Below are positions 7,467-16,921 of a stretch of DNA of 50,113 nt, piece after piece. This DNA is from Halorubrum ezzemoulense DSM 17463. Lineage in GTDB: Archaea > Halobacteriota > Halobacteria > Halobacteriales > Haloferacaceae. The stretch's first letter is position 1, and the number at the start of each line of letters is the position of its first letter. The DNA lies in assembly GCF_002114285.1 (NCBI RefSeq), contig NZ_NEDJ01000021.1, forward strand, positions 1 to 50,113, written 5' to 3'. The notes beneath the pieces are model-generated. The model was given only the letters and a program-made list of their open reading frames with translations. It searched no databases and had not been told where the DNA came from. The position numbers were made by a program, and so were the translations under genes.

Positions 7467-10252
7467 TTGTTGGATGTGTTCTCCAAGTCGAGGTTCCCCG
7501 CCGCAATTTCTTGGAAAAGCCGTCTCTTGAACTTCAGATCATCAAGGCTTTCCTCGAGATCAGCCTGACGAGTCCCTCTCGGGAAGCGTGCTGCCTCCCA
7601 GAATTCTTGGATGTCTCCTCCACCTACACTTGCAGGTGTTAACGGGGCCTGTGTTAGATTTATGTAGTCTCCAATTTCATCGATCACGGCAGTAATCTGC
7701 TCCTCGGGCACCATCGGGAACGCCTTGCGGAGCCAGTTAGCGATCTCATCTTGCTCATGTGTGAATTTCTCGTCTAACTCCTCAATGTCTAATCTTCGGT
7801 ATATTTCGTCCGCAGTCTCGTTGTCAGTGACGTTCAAGTAATCGAAGATGGCAGAGACTAGGTGCTCTGTTCGAACAAACCTGTTCTCTTCATCCAGATT
7901 GATTTCGAGGTACCTCTCATCTGGGTCAGAGAGCAGGTTTTCATGGTGGAAGTAGAATGCGTCTTCAGGACGTGACCCGAGAACGACCACTGAGATTGGT
8001 TGATCATCAGGATCACGACCTCCTCTCCCTTTCCGTTGTACGAATCCGGGGATGTTCATCGGTGCTCGGTACTGGAAGGTTCCAATTATGCCGGGATGAT
8101 CGAACCCAACTTCCAGTGCGCTAGTAGTCACCATAAGGTCCCAATTGTCGTCTTCAACGCGGGTCCCGTCCGGTGTCTCGGTTCGGCCACTCTTGTGCAG
8201 GTAGACATCCATCGGCTCAAGGTCAAGTTCGTCGGTCATCGTCCACCAGCACTCACCTGCCTCATAGACGGGACATGGATTGAGATTCTTGTTCGGAGGA
8301 AGCGGTTCACAGACCGCCCGTTCATGGGATGCTGCATTCGATCTGAACTGGTGCTTGGGACAGTCTGGATTTGTCCCTGGTTCATCTTCGTCTCGCAGGA
8401 AAGCATCAGGAGTACGGAGGGTGAACAACTCCTGACCCTCGACACCTCGTCCAGACTCTGCGTCTTGGATATAATCACCTAGTCTTTTGACAGAATCGAT
8501 AGAGTCAACGAACCCCAAAATTTTGTTCTTCAGTTGCCCCTCGTCAGATTCCTGTTTGAGGATCGTATGGTACATCGTGAAGGCGACCTGAATCATGGAC
8601 GAGAGGTTCGTTACGTTCGTCTCCTCGAAGTCCTCTGGCCCCCATTCACGCCGAGGTTTGTACTTTGCTTCACCCTGTGGAACCTGGACCTCACGAGGGT
8701 CTGTAGCTTTTATAAATACGAGATATTCCCACCCGATTTCTTCGATCTCACTCTCTTTTCTAAATTCCTTACTCGTCTCCTTCCATGGGATGTCTTCGTT
8801 TTTCCCCCGGGGAGTGATCTCTCTAGCATTGGGAGCGCCAAAGATCGCCTCTGTGAACTGTTCAGCGTTTGATATTGTTGCACTGGAGGCAACCAAGTTG
8901 GGTTGCTGATCAGGATCGACTTCCCGCATTGCCGCTTGGAACCGCCGCATTACGTTCGCGACGTGCATTCCGTACTGGTTCGTATAGACGTGAACCTCGT
9001 CGAGGACAACGAACTTTGGCGGTGATGCGTGTTTCCAGAACTGATCGTAGCCCCGGTGATCCATCAATCGTCGATGAAGCGTATCAGGGGTGACTACGAT
9101 GATGTCGGCTGTAGCCCCCTTATCCGATCGAGCGAAGTCAGCCTTATGCGCGGGATCTTTTTGACAGACCATGTCATCCGTCGGCATTCCCCCATCACAG
9201 CCGTCGACGGGGCAGCTGATCTCAGATTGGCTTGCACTACCGTGTTGGAGGGCAACTGTTATCGGGAGCGAATCATAGGGCAGTTCGTCGTCCGCGGCGA
9301 TGATCTGTTCAATCTCGTAGAGATACTCGACGATACGCTCAAACTGGTTATCACACAGGTCTTTTCGGGGGTATGCAAGAACAGCGTCAACACCGCCCAC
9401 CCGAATGTTGTCATGGTTCGCTGTCAGGCTGTATGCGAGTATCGGGAACAAGAAGGCCTCTGTCTTGCCACCGCCGGTACTCGCAGTGATAACGTGGGCT
9501 CGTTCTTCGTCCCGTTCGGTAACTGCCCGGCGATAGAGTTCATCCAGGGATCTGCCCTGGAATGCAGCTAACCCGGTCATACCCCGGCGCTTACAGAGCC
9601 TGTATATCAGAGTGAGCGCGTCATTCGTGGCGTCTCGCCAGTCTGCCCGTCCTACAGACCCAAACTCAGAAGCAGGTTCGCCGGTACTCGACCGCTGTAA
9701 AATCTCCCTAATTTTGTCACCCAGGTCAATTCCTTGGTCACCCCATTTCGGCTTCTCACGGGACTGAATGTCCATCTTGACCATCTTCGTGAGACTGGGA
9801 GCATGCTCGAAACCACTCTGGTCAGCGAACCGCTGGCGAAGCAGCGCGAAGTACCTGGTGACTTCTGCTACACGACTCCGGACGCGTTGTTTGTCGTAGA
9901 CGTAGAGTAAAACGTCCCTTTCGACAAGTTTGTCGATGACATGCTGAAAGAGTAGTTGGCTGGCCGTCTTGGTAGATAGCTGAGCAGGGAACGCGTAGGT
10001 AATATCGATATTTTCGCCAGTATCCGGTTCATCTGTACCGAGTACGAAAGTTCGGTGAAACCGATCGAACAGGTCGGACAGTGCTACCGTAGCATCGTAG
10101 TTACCGGCGTTGATCTGCTGCTTACAGGCATCGTCAACCCATCTAAGAACGTGCTGTTGGAGGTCATCGTGGTCTTCCCCGTCGACTAGAATCTCCCACA
10201 TCTCCTTGACAGCATCAAGGTGCTCATGCTGTCTCATCGCTGCATTACTCAT
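7463..10252 (-). CDS. SF2 DEAD/DEAH-type helicase, DrmA/YprA-like, 929 aa
   Basis: Clear SF2 helicase motifs: Walker A T-A-S-T-G-G-G-K-T, motif II V-L-D-E-V-H, motif III A-S-S-A-T, motif V around TTSALEVGFDHPG, and motif VI Q-R-K-G-R-G-G-R. Two cysteine sets interrupt the core (C-P-V-D-G-C...C, and C-P-K-H...C...C-P...C), which probably bind metal. The layout matches helicases that work with DUF1998 proteins, as in DISARM and YprA-like families; the DUF1998 protein is the next gene. It should be an ATP-driven DNA translocase. The start overlaps the end of the ATPase gene by 8 bases. The closest bacterial dpd-island counterpart, if any, needs profile comparison. Confidence 0.87.
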   Translation of the reverse strand: MSNAAMRQHEHLDAVKEMWEILVDGEDHDDLQQHVLRWVDDACKQQINAGNYDATVALSDLFDRFHRTFVLGTDEPDTGENIDITYAFPAQLSTKTASQLLFQHVIDKLVERDVLLYVYDKQRVRSRVAEVTRYFALLRQRFADQSGFEHAPSLTKMVKMDIQSREKPKWGDQGIDLGDKIREILQRSSTGEPASEFGSVGRADWRDATNDALTLIYRLCKRRGMTGLAAFQGRSLDELYRRAVTERDEERAHVITASTGGGKTEAFLFPILAYSLTANHDNIRVGGVDAVLAYPRKDLCDNQFERIVEYLYEIEQIIAADDELPYDSLPITVALQHGSASQSEISCPVDGCDGGMPTDDMVCQKDPAHKADFARSDKGATADIIVVTPDTLHRRLMDHRGYDQFWKHASPPKFVVLDEVHVYTNQYGMHVANVMRRFQAAMREVDPDQQPNLVASSATISNAEQFTEAIFGAPNAREITPRGKNEDIPWKETSKEFRKESEIEEIGWEYLVFIKATDPREVQVPQGEAKYKPRREWGPEDFEETNVTNLSSMIQVAFTMYHTILKQESDEGQLKNKILGFVDSIDSVKRLGDYIQDAESGRGVEGQELFTLRTPDAFLRDEDEPGTNPDCPKHQFRSNAASHERAVCEPLPPNKNLNPCPVYEAGECWWTMTDELDLEPMDVYLHKSGRTETPDGTRVEDDNWDLMVTTSALEVGFDHPGIIGTFQYRAPMNIPGFVQRKGRGGRDPDDQPISVVVLGSRPEDAFYFHHENLLSDPDERYLEINLDEENRFVRTEHLVSAIFDYLNVTDNETADEIYRRLDIEELDEKFTHEQDEIANWLRKAFPMVPEEQITAVIDEIGDYINLTQAPLTPASVGGGDIQEFWEAARFPRGTRQADLEESLDDLKFKRRLFQEIAAGNLDLENTSNK

Positions 10253-13200
10253 TAGCCATCACGACCGTTATGTCCTCAACGTCACTCGTAGAGTCCAAGT
10301 AGACATCTTTGAGCTGACTAAACGCTTCTGGCTCATCGAAGTCCGTCTCAGTGACGATCTTACTGAAACTCCCATCGTACTCACGCAAGGCAGCGACAAA
10401 CTGCTCACGCCGAGTCGGCCCTTTTGCGTGTTCACGAAGGTCGTCAATGAGTGTCGGCGCCGTGGCGAAGTCGCCCTTCTTTACGGTTTTCCGTCCCTCT
10501 TCGAGCAGTTCTTTCCCTTCCTCGTCGGAGATTTCCGGGTCGAGATCATCGAGCTGTTTTAGATACTGTTGTTGCTGCTGCTCAATCCCTTTTGCCTGCT
10601 CTTTGAGAGATTTGAGGTCTGGTTCAATCTCTTCGAGGGTGCTGAGGGCCCCCTTGAATTCGCCACTGTTGAATTGGTCTCGATAATCGTCAAATCGAGA
10701 TTCAATTGTCTCAAGTTCAGCTTCCAGTTCCGCGTGCGAAGAGTTCTCTGCTGCAATAGCGTCGATATGACCCTCCGTACTGTCCGCTACATCACGCAGT
10801 TGCTTGAATTTCTCAGTACATTTCGACTTGACGCCCAGGAGCTGTTCAACCTCGTCGTCTATCGTATCTACCCGGTCATCGATACTCCCGGTTCGTTTTA
10901 CAAGCCGCTCATACTGTTCGTTATCTATGAGCGACTCAAGTTCTGTATCCAGTTCAGCCAACTCCTCATCGTAGTCATCAAGCTGAGACCCGAATGAACC
11001 CTCTACATCGGATTTCGAAATCTTCCGTTGAAGATCGTCAATATCGTCTCGAACTGAAACTGCGTCACCGACAATCTTCTCTTTGCGGTCAGAGACGGCA
11101 TCTTCCAGGTCTTCCTCCAGTTCCACGATATCATCAATGAGGCCACGAACCTCGTTCAGGTCGTTGTGGGTCGGGTTGAAAACCTCATCAAACTGTTCGA
11201 GTTGGGCGGAGTAGTCCTCAATCCGGTTCTTGTAGCTATTGACGTTCTTGGCGTCAAGTGAAACTGCTTCGTCGTAGAGCTCCTGCGCTGCATTCAGCCT
11301 AGATTGGGCCCGGGACCTAGCTTCGTTATATTGGTCCTCAACACTAACTATGTCGTACGCGTCGTGAATTTCTCCTTCCCGTTCTACTGTTGTAGGTTCG
11401 ACGTAGTTCTGCCTCTGAAGATGGTCCAGATACCACTGAACCATCGCGTTCTCGTCACCACGTGAACAACCCAGAGCGAACTCAGTGGTTAGCTGATCCT
11501 GAATCTCAGCCATGGTGAGCGCGCCGCGCTCGTTAAGTCGACGGTAAATCTCATACCACGGTGGCTTGTCGTTCTCAATGTCCGGATAGACCCAGCGGTT
11601 CCCTGATTTAGCTACGAGATTTTGATCTCGAAGCCCGCCCATTATGTCTCCATTCAGGTTATAGCTTTGAATGTCAAGTTCGTCCTTTAGGTCCCCAATT
11701 GTGAACTCTCGTGTGTCATTCTTCTCGAGATGCTCAATGACATCACGATGAACCTTGTCGGGGTACGGGAGGATCGTCTCCGTGAAGGTTTCTTGCAAGC
11801 CACCGATTATGCCGATTTCGGAGATTAGCGTGTGGCCATCGACCATCTCCTCTGCTTGAATCTCAGAATCGCCAAGAGCTAACAGCCTACCATATATGAA
11901 GTTGTCACGTTGATCGGTAGAGAGATTGACCTCTATGATGCGATCGGTGACAAACTGTCGTTCTTCGCTGTCCAACCCGTTAACGTACTTGTTCGCCTCC
12001 GCAGATTGCTGCTGATTTTGTTTGACCAACGCACCGAAGGTGGCCCCACGAGATTGGTAGGCCTCGACATAGAGTTTGAGTAATTCTGCGGGGATTTCCT
12101 GACCGTTATAGACACCAACGGCGACGGTTTGTTCTCGCTTCCCCGGCCCTCGATCAATATCGATCAAGTGAAGGGCGTATTCGTATCGACCGGCAGCGAT
12201 GGTAACTGGGTCCTTGTGTAAGCTCCCTTTGCCCATCGATTGAACAGCCAGCGCTAGCCCACGTGAAAGGTATCTTTGGTATTTGTCTGGGGCGTTCGTT
12301 GCTTGGAGATCGAGCTTCTGTATTTCCGTACCTTCGTCACCTTTTCCGCGGAAGAGAAAGTCCTTGGCCTCTTCGCTCAGAACGTAATAGTATCGACCGT
12401 GTCGGTCACGCTTTTCAAGGACGCGAATTTCGCCAGCATCCTCTCCCTCAACAGTAATCGGACTCATGAGAGCGCCAGGAACGCCGTCTGAGAAGGAATT
12501 CTCTGGAATCGTGTCTCCCTCTCCAATAAGGCGCCCCTCTAAGCGCTCGAAGTCATCTCGTGCGTCCGGGTGTACACCCTCGAGGGCCTTCTTAAGTGTG
12601 GTGAGTGCTTCTCCACTTAGGAGATCCTCGTCACGCACAAGAGAGGTGAAATCTCTAAGAGCGTAAACGATAGCATCGCCATCAATTCGGTCCGCATCCA
12701 CCTTCGCCGCGTAGTTGAGAGCCTCAGAGTATATCTGAAGAATCGATCGTGGATGGCCGCCCGTAACCTCAGTTACAACATCGACCGTGTCTTCCACGAT
12801 TGGTGAAATCTCACCACGGTTGGAAGTTCGGTGGACGTCCATCCGGTCAATTAGCATCTCCTTGACGTCCGATTCAGTCAGGTCACCAAGATAAATATCG
12901 TCTCCCTGGAATCTTTGAACCAGCGCATTCCCAAGCGAGTCATCGTCATCCTCGTATTGGGTAATCGCCATCCGTGCACCTTGAGAGAACCCAAGCAGAA
13001 TGTGTAGACCCGAGGTGTTCAGTTCGTTAACTAGGTGGAGGAACGAGCGAATAAACCGCTGTACCTTCTGCTCGTCATTTTCTGCCTCAATGTCTTCTGC
13101 TTCGTCGATGAAAAGGTAGACTGAGCGGTATCCTAATTCTTCCCTGGCGTGTGTGACGATTTTCCGAAGGTTTGTGGCAACGTTGTCTTGCAGGCGTTCA

Positions 13201-13637
13201 TATTGATAGGCCTCGTCAACACTACTGTCAGGTTCGACATCAGGAAGTGACTCTACGTAGTCCTGAAGACCAGGCTCGTCTTCCAGTATCTCCTCGACGA
13301 TTTTCTCGTACAACCGACGAATACTCAGGCCTAAGTTGCCGACGTATACTGCCAGTGCTTCGTACGTTTCGCCATCGACTTCAACGCCCTCTCTTACCTC
13401 GTCCCGCAGTTCAATAAGATGGTGGGACTTACCCGTCCCATATTCTCCGAAAATCAGCCGACGTTTCATGAGATCGGGCTCACGAATACCCGATTGGACG
13501 AATTCCCGTAGGCGGTATTCTTGGTCATCTCTTCCGACCAAATTATACTGTGCCGCGATCTCTTCATCCGCGATAGTCGTCGAGAATGGGTCTCGTTCCA
13601 ACCCTAGTTCGTCGAATTTGCTTGCTGGTTCACTCAT
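10245..13637 (-). CDS. Large AAA-type ATPase with long coiled coils (GEYGTGKSH), 1130 aa
   Basis: I chose the ATG at 13637, which overlaps the winged-helix gene stop by eight bases, over an upstream ATG at 13655. Near residues 64-74 is the Walker A G-E-Y-G-T-G-K-S-H-H; Walker B is V-Y-L-F-I-D-E-A-E-D. This GxYGxGKSH form is typical of BREX-type (BrxC/BrxD) and DUF2791 ATPases. The N-terminal phrase L-G-L-E-R-D-P-F is shared with the smaller ATPase at 22613-23770 (L-G-L-D-Q-N-P-F). Middle segments look like winged helices (GDLKDELDIQSYNLNGDIMG). Residues about 740-1060 are mostly heptad-like and Glu/Asp-rich, predicting SMC-like coiled coils. The likely role is ATP-dependent DNA loading or sensing for the nuclease complex (inference). 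Confidence 0.82.
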   Translation of the reverse strand: MSEPASKFDELGLERDPFSTTIADEEIAAQYNLVGRDDQEYRLREFVQSGIREPDLMKRRLIFGEYGTGKSHHLIELRDEVREGVEVDGETYEALAVYVGNLGLSIRRLYEKIVEEILEDEPGLQDYVESLPDVEPDSSVDEAYQYERLQDNVATNLRKIVTHAREELGYRSVYLFIDEAEDIEAENDEQKVQRFIRSFLHLVNELNTSGLHILLGFSQGARMAITQYEDDDDSLGNALVQRFQGDDIYLGDLTESDVKEMLIDRMDVHRTSNRGEISPIVEDTVDVVTEVTGGHPRSILQIYSEALNYAAKVDADRIDGDAIVYALRDFTSLVRDEDLLSGEALTTLKKALEGVHPDARDDFERLEGRLIGEGDTIPENSFSDGVPGALMSPITVEGEDAGEIRVLEKRDRHGRYYYVLSEEAKDFLFRGKGDEGTEIQKLDLQATNAPDKYQRYLSRGLALAVQSMGKGSLHKDPVTIAAGRYEYALHLIDIDRGPGKREQTVAVGVYNGQEIPAELLKLYVEAYQSRGATFGALVKQNQQQSAEANKYVNGLDSEERQFVTDRIIEVNLSTDQRDNFIYGRLLALGDSEIQAEEMVDGHTLISEIGIIGGLQETFTETILPYPDKVHRDVIEHLEKNDTREFTIGDLKDELDIQSYNLNGDIMGGLRDQNLVAKSGNRWVYPDIENDKPPWYEIYRRLNERGALTMAEIQDQLTTEFALGCSRGDENAMVQWYLDHLQRQNYVEPTTVEREGEIHDAYDIVSVEDQYNEARSRAQSRLNAAQELYDEAVSLDAKNVNSYKNRIEDYSAQLEQFDEVFNPTHNDLNEVRGLIDDIVELEEDLEDAVSDRKEKIVGDAVSVRDDIDDLQRKISKSDVEGSFGSQLDDYDEELAELDTELESLIDNEQYERLVKRTGSIDDRVDTIDDEVEQLLGVKSKCTEKFKQLRDVADSTEGHIDAIAAENSSHAELEAELETIESRFDDYRDQFNSGEFKGALSTLEEIEPDLKSLKEQAKGIEQQQQQYLKQLDDLDPEISDEEGKELLEEGRKTVKKGDFATAPTLIDDLREHAKGPTRREQFVAALREYDGSFSKIVTETDFDEPEAFSQLKDVYLDSTSDVEDITVVMANE

Positions 13638-14397
13638 GGATTTTGGCTCCTTCAAGGACGTCTTCGTTGAGGACCAACTGTTTGTAGCTACCTTCGGAAA
13701 CGATACCAGCTGTGTGAAGTCTCGTGATGTAGTTATCGAACGTGCTTCGAGGAATACCGTACAATGTTTCTAATCTCTCGAAGAGTTCCGGTTCCCGAAC
13801 GCTTCCTCCGTCACCAATTAAATCGGTATATTCTTCGCAGATAACGTGTGCGAACAGGCGAACAGGCCACCTCCCCTGGATGTAGCCATTCTCAACCGGT
13901 TCAATAACGTCAGCATCCTCCAGTAGATTGAGCCCCATGTCAATTGTGAATTGGTTCATCTTGTCACCAATGAACGCATCGTCATCAAATTCCCGCATCA
14001 CCTCGTAGTCCTTGACCGGGCCTTTCCGATAGATGAATTTCGAGAGGATGAGTAACATTGGGTGTTGGTACATGATATTCGCGAGTATTCGGTCTGCTTG
14101 CGCTCGCTGATCTTCTGCACCAACGACTTCCTCACCTGAATAAGTCAACACAACCCCATTGTCGTTAAATTCCTCTTCGGATGTTAGTTGATAGCCCTCT
14201 TCACTATTTTTTATGAGATTTGCATCACGAAGCTGTTCGATTATATCGTCTGCTCCTTCCGTAGCGGTTTCATCAGCATCGATCGTTTTCCGTTGTCTGA
14301 GTGCTTCTATAAGCTCCTCTTTGGACATCGGACCCGATTCTGCGATCAATTGAATGCCGGCTCGTAGCTGGAAAAGGCGCGCATACTGGAGGGTCAT
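13630..14397 (-). CDS. Winged-helix partner protein of the large ATPase, 255 aa
   Basis: A small protein with helix-turn-helix-like segments at both ends: MSKEELIEALRQRKTID near the start and I-P-R-S-T-F-D-N-Y-I-T-R-L-H-T-A-G-I-V near the C-terminus. The middle is helical and not recognised. It precedes and overlaps the ATPase gene. The second operon of this window has the same order (winged-helix protein 23760-24653, then ATPase 22613-23770), which suggests an obligate wHTH/ATPase pair. No enzyme motif is visible. A DNA-binding or adaptor role is inferred. Confidence 0.7.
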   Translation of the reverse strand: MTLQYARLFQLRAGIQLIAESGPMSKEELIEALRQRKTIDADETATEGADDIIEQLRDANLIKNSEEGYQLTSEEEFNDNGVVLTYSGEEVVGAEDQRAQADRILANIMYQHPMLLILSKFIYRKGPVKDYEVMREFDDDAFIGDKMNQFTIDMGLNLLEDADVIEPVENGYIQGRWPVRLFAHVICEEYTDLIGDGGSVREPELFERLETLYGIPRSTFDNYITRLHTAGIVSEGSYKQLVLNEDVLEGAKIHE

Positions 14398-14448
14398 TCG
14401 AATAAGGTATTGTTGGTCTCGCTCATAAGTAGATAAAGCCTTCCCTGA

Positions 14449-15603
14449 CTATTCCCATGCTTTCCCTTGTCGCTGGAAATACCGAGATGTCGACTCCTCG
14501 TTCTTTTTGCTGATAACACCTGTATTGGACAATCGTTCTAGAACTGCCTTGATTTCTGACTTATCTGTTCCCAATTGGACATCACGAGGGAGTTCATCGT
14601 GTATCTCGGCAGGCGTTCGAGGTTTCTCCGAGAGGATTAATTGTATTTCATCTCGGAGATTGATTTCTGCATCTTCCATCGAATCGTCGACATCCATAGC
14701 TGGTTCATCGGGGTGAAGCGATCGGGCTATTCGTTCTACCCAATCTCCGATTACATTATGAAGGGCATAGTCGCCAGACTGGTCCACATACCACTCAAAA
14801 TCAGCAAAATCGATACTCATTACTTGATAAGTAGCTATCCCTGCTTGATTCTGTTCGACACGACGCATGAATTCTTCACCGACTTCTTGTACGTGATCTG
14901 AGGTTCCACGAAACATACGGTAGACTCCCTCAACCTGCCTAAACCGACGAGAAACGCGCTCATAGTGCTCATCCTCTTCAATATATGGTAGCGGAAGTAA
15001 TGATGTATCGACATATGCGCGGTCAAACTCAGTCAGGTATTCGAACACTTCCTCTGGGTCAATGTTCCAGTATTCACCGATCACGAAGGCGTAGTCTTCA
15101 TCCAGTTCAGTAGCTTTTCCACTAGGAATATGTTCGGCAATATGAGGGAGCGTATCAACATACTCGTCTAGTCCCAATAGAGAAAACATCAACGTTGGAT
15201 CTACTACACGAGCGAAGAATGGGATTGTTTGAAACGTATAATAGAGTGCCCTTCCGTCACTGTCGACACCACGTATCACACCGTGCCGCTCCTCAAGAAG
15301 GTTCAGTTTGAAATTCTCGTTCGTAAAATCGTCTGACCCACGTCGGCGATACTTATGGAGTATACGTCGAACGTCGGCGGGTAGTACGCTAAAGTGGTTT
15401 GCTAATTCTTCGATAGTGTATTGGCCTTGCTCCAGTTGATCCAATACTAATTGGTCGAGAGAGCGTTCAAATATTCGAACCGCAGGCTTTCCCTTTGGCA
15501 ATTCATTTAGAAGTTGGTCAGTAGTCGCAACGCGCTTGTTGTGGACCAAGCGTCTTTGTTTGGTTTTAGAGAGGGAGTAGAAATCAGCATCGTTAGCATA
15601 CAT
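14449..15603 (-). CDS. HTH-type operon protein, 384 aa (paralogue of the 856-2091 gene)
   Basis: The start chosen is the ATG at 15603; a TTG four codons upstream is possible. Residues about 45-85 carry an HTH (LDQLEQGQYTIEELANHF), followed by E-R-H-G-V-I-R-G-V-D and I-P-F-F-A-R-V-V-D-P-T-L. Both match the last gene of the operon, so the operon is bracketed by paralogues. The C-terminus differs: instead of a DUF5797-like unit it has another winged-helix-like region (RTPAEIHDELPRDVQ...LSNTGVISKK). A gap of 51 bases separates it from the next gene. Function unknown; probably nucleic-acid binding. As the first long gene of the operon it could be the specificity or regulatory component (inference). 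Confidence 0.72.
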   Translation of the reverse strand: MYANDADFYSLSKTKQRRLVHNKRVATTDQLLNELPKGKPAVRIFERSLDQLVLDQLEQGQYTIEELANHFSVLPADVRRILHKYRRRGSDDFTNENFKLNLLEERHGVIRGVDSDGRALYYTFQTIPFFARVVDPTLMFSLLGLDEYVDTLPHIAEHIPSGKATELDEDYAFVIGEYWNIDPEEVFEYLTEFDRAYVDTSLLPLPYIEEDEHYERVSRRFRQVEGVYRMFRGTSDHVQEVGEEFMRRVEQNQAGIATYQVMSIDFADFEWYVDQSGDYALHNVIGDWVERIARSLHPDEPAMDVDDSMEDAEINLRDEIQLILSEKPRTPAEIHDELPRDVQLGTDKSEIKAVLERLSNTGVISKKNEESTSRYFQRQGKAWE

Positions 15604-15645
15604 ATTGATAGCCAACTCTCGGTGACAGATATTTCTGTTCCTGTC

Positions 15646-15928
15646 TTACTCGCACCAACAATGAACTGGACCGTTGTTCTGTTCCTCGTCCTGTGATTCG
15701 ATTTCGCAAACGAAAAACTCACCTTCCGGATACATGATGAACCGGTTCATCGATGTTCTGAAAGGAACCCACATCCTCAATCTCCCACTCAGCGCCCTCA
15801 TTGCCGTCCCACGTGTAGTAGTCGTCTTCACCATCTACTGCGAAGTCGAGTACTCCGGTTCCGCTACCGGTGATGTGCTGAACCAGACTTAGTCGGGTTG
15901 ATTGTGTGATTCTGCCCGTCAATTTCAT
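15646..15928 (-). pseudogene. Small acidic protein split by a frameshift (about 95 aa if joined)
   Basis: A minus-strand frame starts at ATG 15928 and encodes an acidic, Gly-rich sequence (VLDFAVDGEDDYYTWDGNEG) up to ...N-I-D-E-P-V, then soon meets a TGA at 15721-15719. In the next frame, from about 15740, coding continues with M-Y-P-E-G-E-F-F-V-C-E-I-E-S and ends C-W-C-E at 15646. Removing one base near 15740-15745 would join them into one protein of plausible haloarchaeal composition. It sits 42 bases before the operon's first long gene. It may be a decayed gene, a sequencing error, or two chance frames. I do not recognise the family. Confidence 0.35.
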
Positions 15929-16226
15929 TCAGCTACGGTAATCAATGTCCGCCACTTCAGAGGAAGGGGAGTAGTGCCAACGATGGAACTCACATTTTTA
16001 CCGCCACGAATCCCACTACGCGGCGCTGTGTCGTCCAATTAGACGAATGAGTGAAACCACCATAGGTATTCACAAACTAGAATTGTTGGATGATTATTAG
16101 ATTGCTTTCTACATCAGGCGCCCTAGGATCGGTGTCTCCCGCACCGGCCCTACTCTCCGTGACACCCGGATCGAGAAGAATTAGTGCCAGAACCGCCTTA
16201 TTCGAGGTAAATCGGTTCAGAGGCGT
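15929..16226. other. Intergenic region without a supported gene
   Basis: About 300 bases between the frameshifted small gene and the decayed queC copy. I see no convincing coding frame, RNA gene or repeat. The promoter of the large minus-strand operon is probably near 15929-15970, but no strong TATA element stands out. Confidence 0.5.
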
Positions 16227-16921
16227 CTATAATTCGGCATAATCGGGGCGCTCGGCGTATTCGATTGGATCGCGCTCGCCGAGATTTTGGAACGCCTGGA
16301 GACGGAACGCACACGCGTCACACGTGCCACACGCTGGTGCTTCTTCCCGGTAGCAGCTCCAGGTTGTTCATAGGGGATGCCGAGTTCGAGACCGCGTTCG
16401 GCGATGTCTGTCTTCGACAACTCGACGAACGGCGCTTCGACGCTGATCTCCGTCTCCGGTTTCGTGCCGACGTCGACGACCTGCTGGAACGCCTCGAAGA
16501 ACTCCGGTGGGCAGTCCGGATACCCCGAGAAGTCTTCACTGTGCGCACCGATAGACACGGCCTCACAATCGTTGGCTTCTGCATACGACGTCGCCATCGA
16601 CAGCAGGTTCGCGTTACGGAACGGTACGTAGGAGCTCGGAATCTCGTCGCTCTCCAAGTCTGCCTCTTCGACGTCCACCTCGTCGCCAGTAAGACTCGAC
16701 GCACCGATCTTCGAGAGGTGGTCCGTCGTCAGGTGGAGGAAGTCTGCGGCGTCGAAGGCCTCGGCCTGGGCCTGCGCACATTCGTACTCCTTACTCTCGG
16801 TCTGCTGGCCGTAGGACGTGTACGAAATGTACAACTCATAGCCAGCATCCTGCGCGACAGCAGCGGCGGTCGCACTATCCGTTCCCCCAGACGCCAAGAT
16901 TACCGCTCGTTGCTCGCTTAT
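16227..16921 (-). pseudogene. queC: queC copy 1, decayed (7-cyano-7-deazaguanine synthase)
   Basis: QueC makes preQ0 from CDG using ATP and ammonia. This copy closely parallels the intact queC at 28106-28795 but has three lesions. The expected ATG is ATA (16921-16919), leaving only a TTG at 16897 that would remove the first part of the PP-loop domain. The PP-loop motif reads S-G-G-T-D-S where the intact copy has S-G-G-M-D-S. One base is missing near 16363-16370, after G-I-P-Y-E, so the zinc-binding tail (S-C-Y-R-E-E-A-P-A-C-G-T-C in the shifted frame) is lost. Restoring the frame gives a stop TAG at 16229-16227. An SD-like GGAGG precedes the ATA. It overlaps folE. Confidence 0.88.

Noticed and set aside
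8000-9571. Plus-strand frames of 160 and 180 codons opposite the SF2 helicase
   Set aside because: No recognisable domain, and the minus strand encodes all helicase motifs through this stretch.
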